A DNA stretch of 64,000 nt, from the NCBI RefSeq assembly GCF_003286085.1, contig NW_020825289.1, positions 14,632,001 through 14,696,000 on the forward strand, given 5' to 3'. Source of the DNA: Drosophila persimilis (taxonomy: Eukaryota > Arthropoda > Insecta > Diptera > Drosophilidae). Numbering within the stretch: position 1 is the first letter of the stretch; each line of letters begins with the position of its first letter. The position numbers were made by a program, and so were the translations under genes. Shown piece after piece: positions 60,509-64,000 of this stretch. The notes under the pieces are model-generated. The model was given only the letters and a program-made list of their open reading frames with translations, did not search any database and had not been told where the DNA came from.

Positions 60509-62554
60509 ATGTTGAAATCGAAGCAATTCCTGCAGCGATTTTCCAAAGGTAAGAAGGACTTTTAGAACTAACAGAATCAAACTGTTCGACAGAGGTGATT
60601 GTAGTTCCTGGGTCGCAATTCACATTTTTTTTTGGTTGGCAATCTCCCTCAATCATTCGGTTATACTCGTACACACACACTCGCTTCTCGCTGATGAGTA
60701 GGCACTTGTTACTCCATTATGATTATCAGCTCGGGCATGTGTTTTGGCATTGCTAGAAATCCAAATTGTTGTACTCTGCCGACTATATAGTCGTGGACAC
60801 ACAGTCTCCTCCAAGGACTGTCTGTACCTAAAATGATCCTGAGTGCGAAGAGGATTGTACCAGAAGGGCTAAGTAAATTACCCGCCGTTGTGGGGGGAAC
60901 CCAAACGATGAACTAACCAAGTTTCAATTGCGCTCAATTGGTTCCAGAATATGCCAAGTTTACGCCTGCGAACTTCAAGCTTAAGCGGGCTTTGGTGGTG
61001 ACGAAACTCTCGCGCTATGAATTCGAGCAGCTGCGGCATCCGGGACTGTCGAAGGAGCAGCTGGAGCAGAAGCTGCGCGATCGGGGCACCGATGTGGAGA
61101 TGGTCCTCTATCTGCACAATTTGCACAAGGACTTCGAGCGGCGTATCGTGCAGAGCTTCCAGGATGTCGGGTGCGAGGTCAAGCTGTCCAGCAGGTGCGT
61201 ATCGCTGCCTTCAATATGAGTGCGAGTGTGAGTGTGGCTAACGTTTGTCGATGTTGCTGTGTTTATGTGGTTCTGTGCTTGTGTCGTCGCCGTCATAATC
61301 GTCGATTACTACCCCACCTACTACAATTGTATTTCCACCATCCACATAATGTGTCTCTCATGTGGCCCCCCTCACGCTGTTGACTTTACTAAACGAGCAG
61401 ACTTGAATTTAGAAGCTCATTGAGCAAAGATGTCATGAGCTGGGCGGATGTCATCGTTCCTGTTGGCGGTGATGGCACCTTTCTGCTGTCCGCCGGTCGC
61501 GCCAGTCCCCTCTTTGCCCTCAGCCAGCAGAAGACGCCCATTGTGGGCTTCAACTCTGATCCGCTCCACTCGGAGGGTCGTCTCATGCTACCCAAGCACT
61601 ATTCGGATAATCCCGCCGATGCAGTGGCGCGCATCAAGAGCGTAAGTTATGTTCTGCTTGATTACTTGAATATTGTTATCCGTGTGTGATACTGGGGATT
61701 CTCTTCATTTTATAGGGCGACTTCAAGTGGATGCATCGCTCAAGAGTCCGCACCACGCTGCTGGGCAGCAATGGCAAGATTCCGGAGTCCACAGATCTGT
61801 TCCGACATACAGAAGTGAAGATGGAGCAGGTGACAACGGATCCTGAAATGCTGGATAATCACATGGCCACCAAATACAAAGCAAAGATGAAGCGCATCCT
61901 ACCCTATTTAGCTCTGAACGAGGTGAGTGCGAAGTAGGACTCTTTCAAACTACTCCTAACTATATTGCGCCATTCGATGTCAGGTTTTCATTGGCGAGCA
62001 CATCTCGTCCCGTGTGTCCCATCTGCAGCTTGTGCTCAATCATCAGGACGTGGTAAACAAAACAAAATGTTCCGGACTGTGCGTTAGCACTGGCACCGGC
62101 TCCACATCGTGGCACACAAGCATAAATCGCATCACCAGCCGCGACGTTGACGATTTGCTTCAATCGCTGCCCAATAGCAACTCTGCCGATGTGCTCCGAC
62201 TACGCGAGAATACTCAGGAGATCGCCCATCGGTATAACCAAGGGCTGCTCTTCGCACCAGACGATCCGCGGCTCTGTTATTCAATCAGGGAGCAGATCTG
62301 TGTGGGCGTTTGGCCCTCGCCGAAGACATTTAAGAAGCGAGATTTCGTGCAGAATGTGTTCGTTAAGTCGCACTGCATCGATGCCAGTGAGTAGTCGATG
62401 GGCATCATCTTGTATTCATTTCATCATTTCTAATTTGTATTCGCTTACAGATCTGGTCATAGATGGCAGCATATCCTATCCATTCAACGATGGCGCCAAG
62501 GCATTGCTTGAGGTCCATCCCGAGGATGCCCTCCTGACGATCGCCCTAGACTGA
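60509..62554 (+). CDS. CG8080: Mitochondrial NAD kinase (NADK2 type)
   Basis: Exons 60509-60548, 60948-61194, 61401-61641, 61716-61922, 61984-62386 and 62451-62554 give 413 residues. The N-terminus MLKSKQFLQRFSK is basic and amphipathic, a likely mitochondrial presequence. ATP-NAD kinase motifs include VPVGGDGTF (GGDGT, residues 118-122), IVGFNSDP, and CVSTGTGSTSWHTSINR, the NAD-binding NE/D-type loop region of the NADK2 branch. The enzyme phosphorylates NAD to NADP in mitochondria, supporting antioxidant defence and lysine/proline metabolism. The first exon codes only 13 residues and was chosen because it supplies the targeting peptide and the split Glu codon. Confidence 0.93.
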
Positions 62555-62704
62555 TTTCTGATGAAGCAAGAAGCGTAGTAAAGTAAAGTGCCTGGCTCTC
62601 TAGCCGTAGCATGTCTGAAGTTCTAAAATTATTTAAGTGTGCAATTTGCAGACTACTTAGAAGTTTAAGCTCAAAAGTTATTTTGTTATTATATAAACAT
62701 TTAT

Positions 62705-64000
62705 TTATAAATGTCCCTTAACTTTTCTTTTCGATTTAAAATTTTTCTGCTTGTCCAATGAAACGTTCGGTTTGATTCGATTCATCTTCTTTGGTGGTTC
62801 ACCTTCCACCCCATCTTTAGAAGATCGACTCCGGCCTCTACCTTTTTTCTCGAATCGCGCACTATCTACGGACTTGAAGCGTTCGTCTTGTAGGAGTACT
62901 TTGCCCTCTTCACTAGTGGCGGAGTCTGCCTGCTGAAGTTTCCGTTTTCGACGAATTTCCTTCAGTTTATCCTTTTGCTTTTTGCGATAGCTGCACACAT
63001 AGAAATCAAAAGAATTATTCAATGATTTCAAAAAGCGAAAATTAGACAGCTTACAGTGCTTCCATTTCATCTGGATCCTTGCCCTCCATTATCCACGTTT
63101 TGCGTCTGTAGTTTTGGGCACGCTCGTCAAAGTCATTGTTATCCAGCTGCATCTCCGATTCACGTCGCGTCACATTCACTTGCATGAAAATTCGCTCCAC
63201 CATTCGCTCTGAAATATAGAATATAGGGGGTTTCAGTATGGATATATGTATATAAGAAGGTAGGATGACCACATACGATCTATTGGATGCTCTGTAAGCT
63301 TTGTGTTAATTTCTGTCTCAATCGCGCCCAGAAGTTCGAGGTCGCGCGGAAATCGAAATATGGAAATGGACATGCCTTTGCGGCCAGCCCTCGCTGTCCG
63401 ACCCACGCGATGAATGTATTCCTTGGGCGTCCGTGGTAGCATGTGATTGATCACCAGTTGCACGCTGGGTATGTCCAGGCCGCGAGATGCCACATCCGTG
63501 GCAATCAGTGTGCGGATGTGATTGGACTTGAAGCGACTGAGGGCCGCAACACGCTCCTTTTGCCGCATAAACCCGTGCAAGCATACATTGTCAATGTCCA
63601 TACTCTTAAGGGTCATGGAGAGAAGTTGACAGTATCTGAAATTGACGAAATTTTGAGTTTAGCTTTTCGGGGTAGATGGAGTTGCATGTACTTTTTTGTA
63701 TTTGTGAATATCATCACATTGGAATTTTCGTTTTCCTCGCGATATTTGCGCAGCGACTCGATCAGAACCATATCACGATCGTAGTCGGCGCACAGCAGGT
63801 ATCGCTGATCCAGAGTGTCTACAGTGGCTACATTAGAGTCTTGCGACCATTCGATACACTAAACAAAGAACAAGTTTGTTGAAATTAATCCTTTTTGTCA
63901 TTGAGATCTACTTACATCCTTGGATATGGGGAATATACTGGACTCCTTCATAAAGTCCTTCATAGTGGCGGAGAAGAAAAGGTTCTGCCTGGTACTCGGC
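62705..64000 (-). CDS. Dbp45A: DEAD-box RNA helicase Dbp45A (DDX49 type), C-terminal part; runs off the right edge
   Basis: Exons present are 64000-63916 (continuing beyond the window), 63858-63692, 63635-63277, 63208-63055 and 62990-62705. Visible helicase motifs are III (FFSAT), IV (VMIFTNT), V (TLIATDVASRGLDIPSVQLV) and VI (HRVGRTARAGRKG), all in RecA domain 2 except motif III. The end is the DDX49/Dbp8-specific extension QVNVTRRESEMQLDNNDFDE and WIMEGKDPDEMEAL with a lysine-rich tail. Yeast Dbp8 works in 40S subunit assembly; the same role is inferred. It converges with the NAD kinase gene with 150 bp between stop codons. Confidence 0.95.

Overview
This window is nuclear genomic DNA of a Drosophila species. 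Introns are mostly 55-65 bp with CTAAT-type branch sites, and coding exons are rich in G/C at third codon positions. Promoters carry DRE-like (TATCGATA) and Motif 1 (GGTCACACTG) elements. Gene content and order match the segment around cytological 44F-45A of D. melanogaster 2R (Muller element C): alc, Hydr1, a connecdenn/DENND1 gene, GstE13, Su(var)2-10, Phax, Mys45A, tsu, Pmm45A, Vang, the Ski3/TTC37 gene, Ctu1, an NADK2-type NAD kinase and Dbp45A. The species cannot be fixed from this sequence alone. All exon models below were read by hand from splice signals and frame continuity.

Layout. 1-12.9 kb: 5' part of a minus-strand AA15 lytic polysaccharide monooxygenase gene with two introns above 5 kb full of short tandem arrays. 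13.0-13.8 kb: a small secreted DUF1091 protein. 14.7-16.2 kb: AMPK beta (alc). 16.8-18.2 kb: ABHD1/3-type hydrolase (Hydr1). 20-28.4 kb: DENND1/connecdenn, with several possible alternative ends. 28.9-29.7 kb: GstE13. 30.5-36.6 kb: the PIAS SUMO ligase Su(var)2-10, with three alternative C-terminal exons and a decayed membrane-protein ORF in one intron. 37.5-45.1 kb: Phax, Mys45A, tsu and Pmm45A, tightly packed. 47.6-49.4 kb: the planar-polarity gene Vang. 50.0 kb: an intron-containing tRNA-Tyr. 50.2-54.6 kb: Ski3. 54.8-55.9 kb: Ctu1. 55.9-57.4 kb: what looks like a non-coding, six-exon snoRNA host gene. 57.9-59.8 kb: an Asn-rich protein with a UAP56-binding-like N-terminus. 60.5-62.6 kb: mitochondrial NAD kinase. 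62.7-64.0 kb: 3' half of the DEAD-box helicase Dbp45A.

Functionally this is mostly a housekeeping RNA neighbourhood: snRNA export (Phax), the exon-junction complex (tsu), ribosome assembly (Mys45A, Dbp45A), RNA decay (Ski3), tRNA thiolation (Ctu1), a tRNA, candidate snoRNAs and a possible mRNA-export adaptor. Genes are often divergent pairs sharing short promoters. I did not find a convincing new multi-gene system. The best leads are the snoRNA host gene, the UBM/Asn-repeat protein that shares a short motif with Phax, the alternative C-termini of Su(var)2-10, the decayed ORF with a 59-nt hairpin, and a dispersed element found at three sites.
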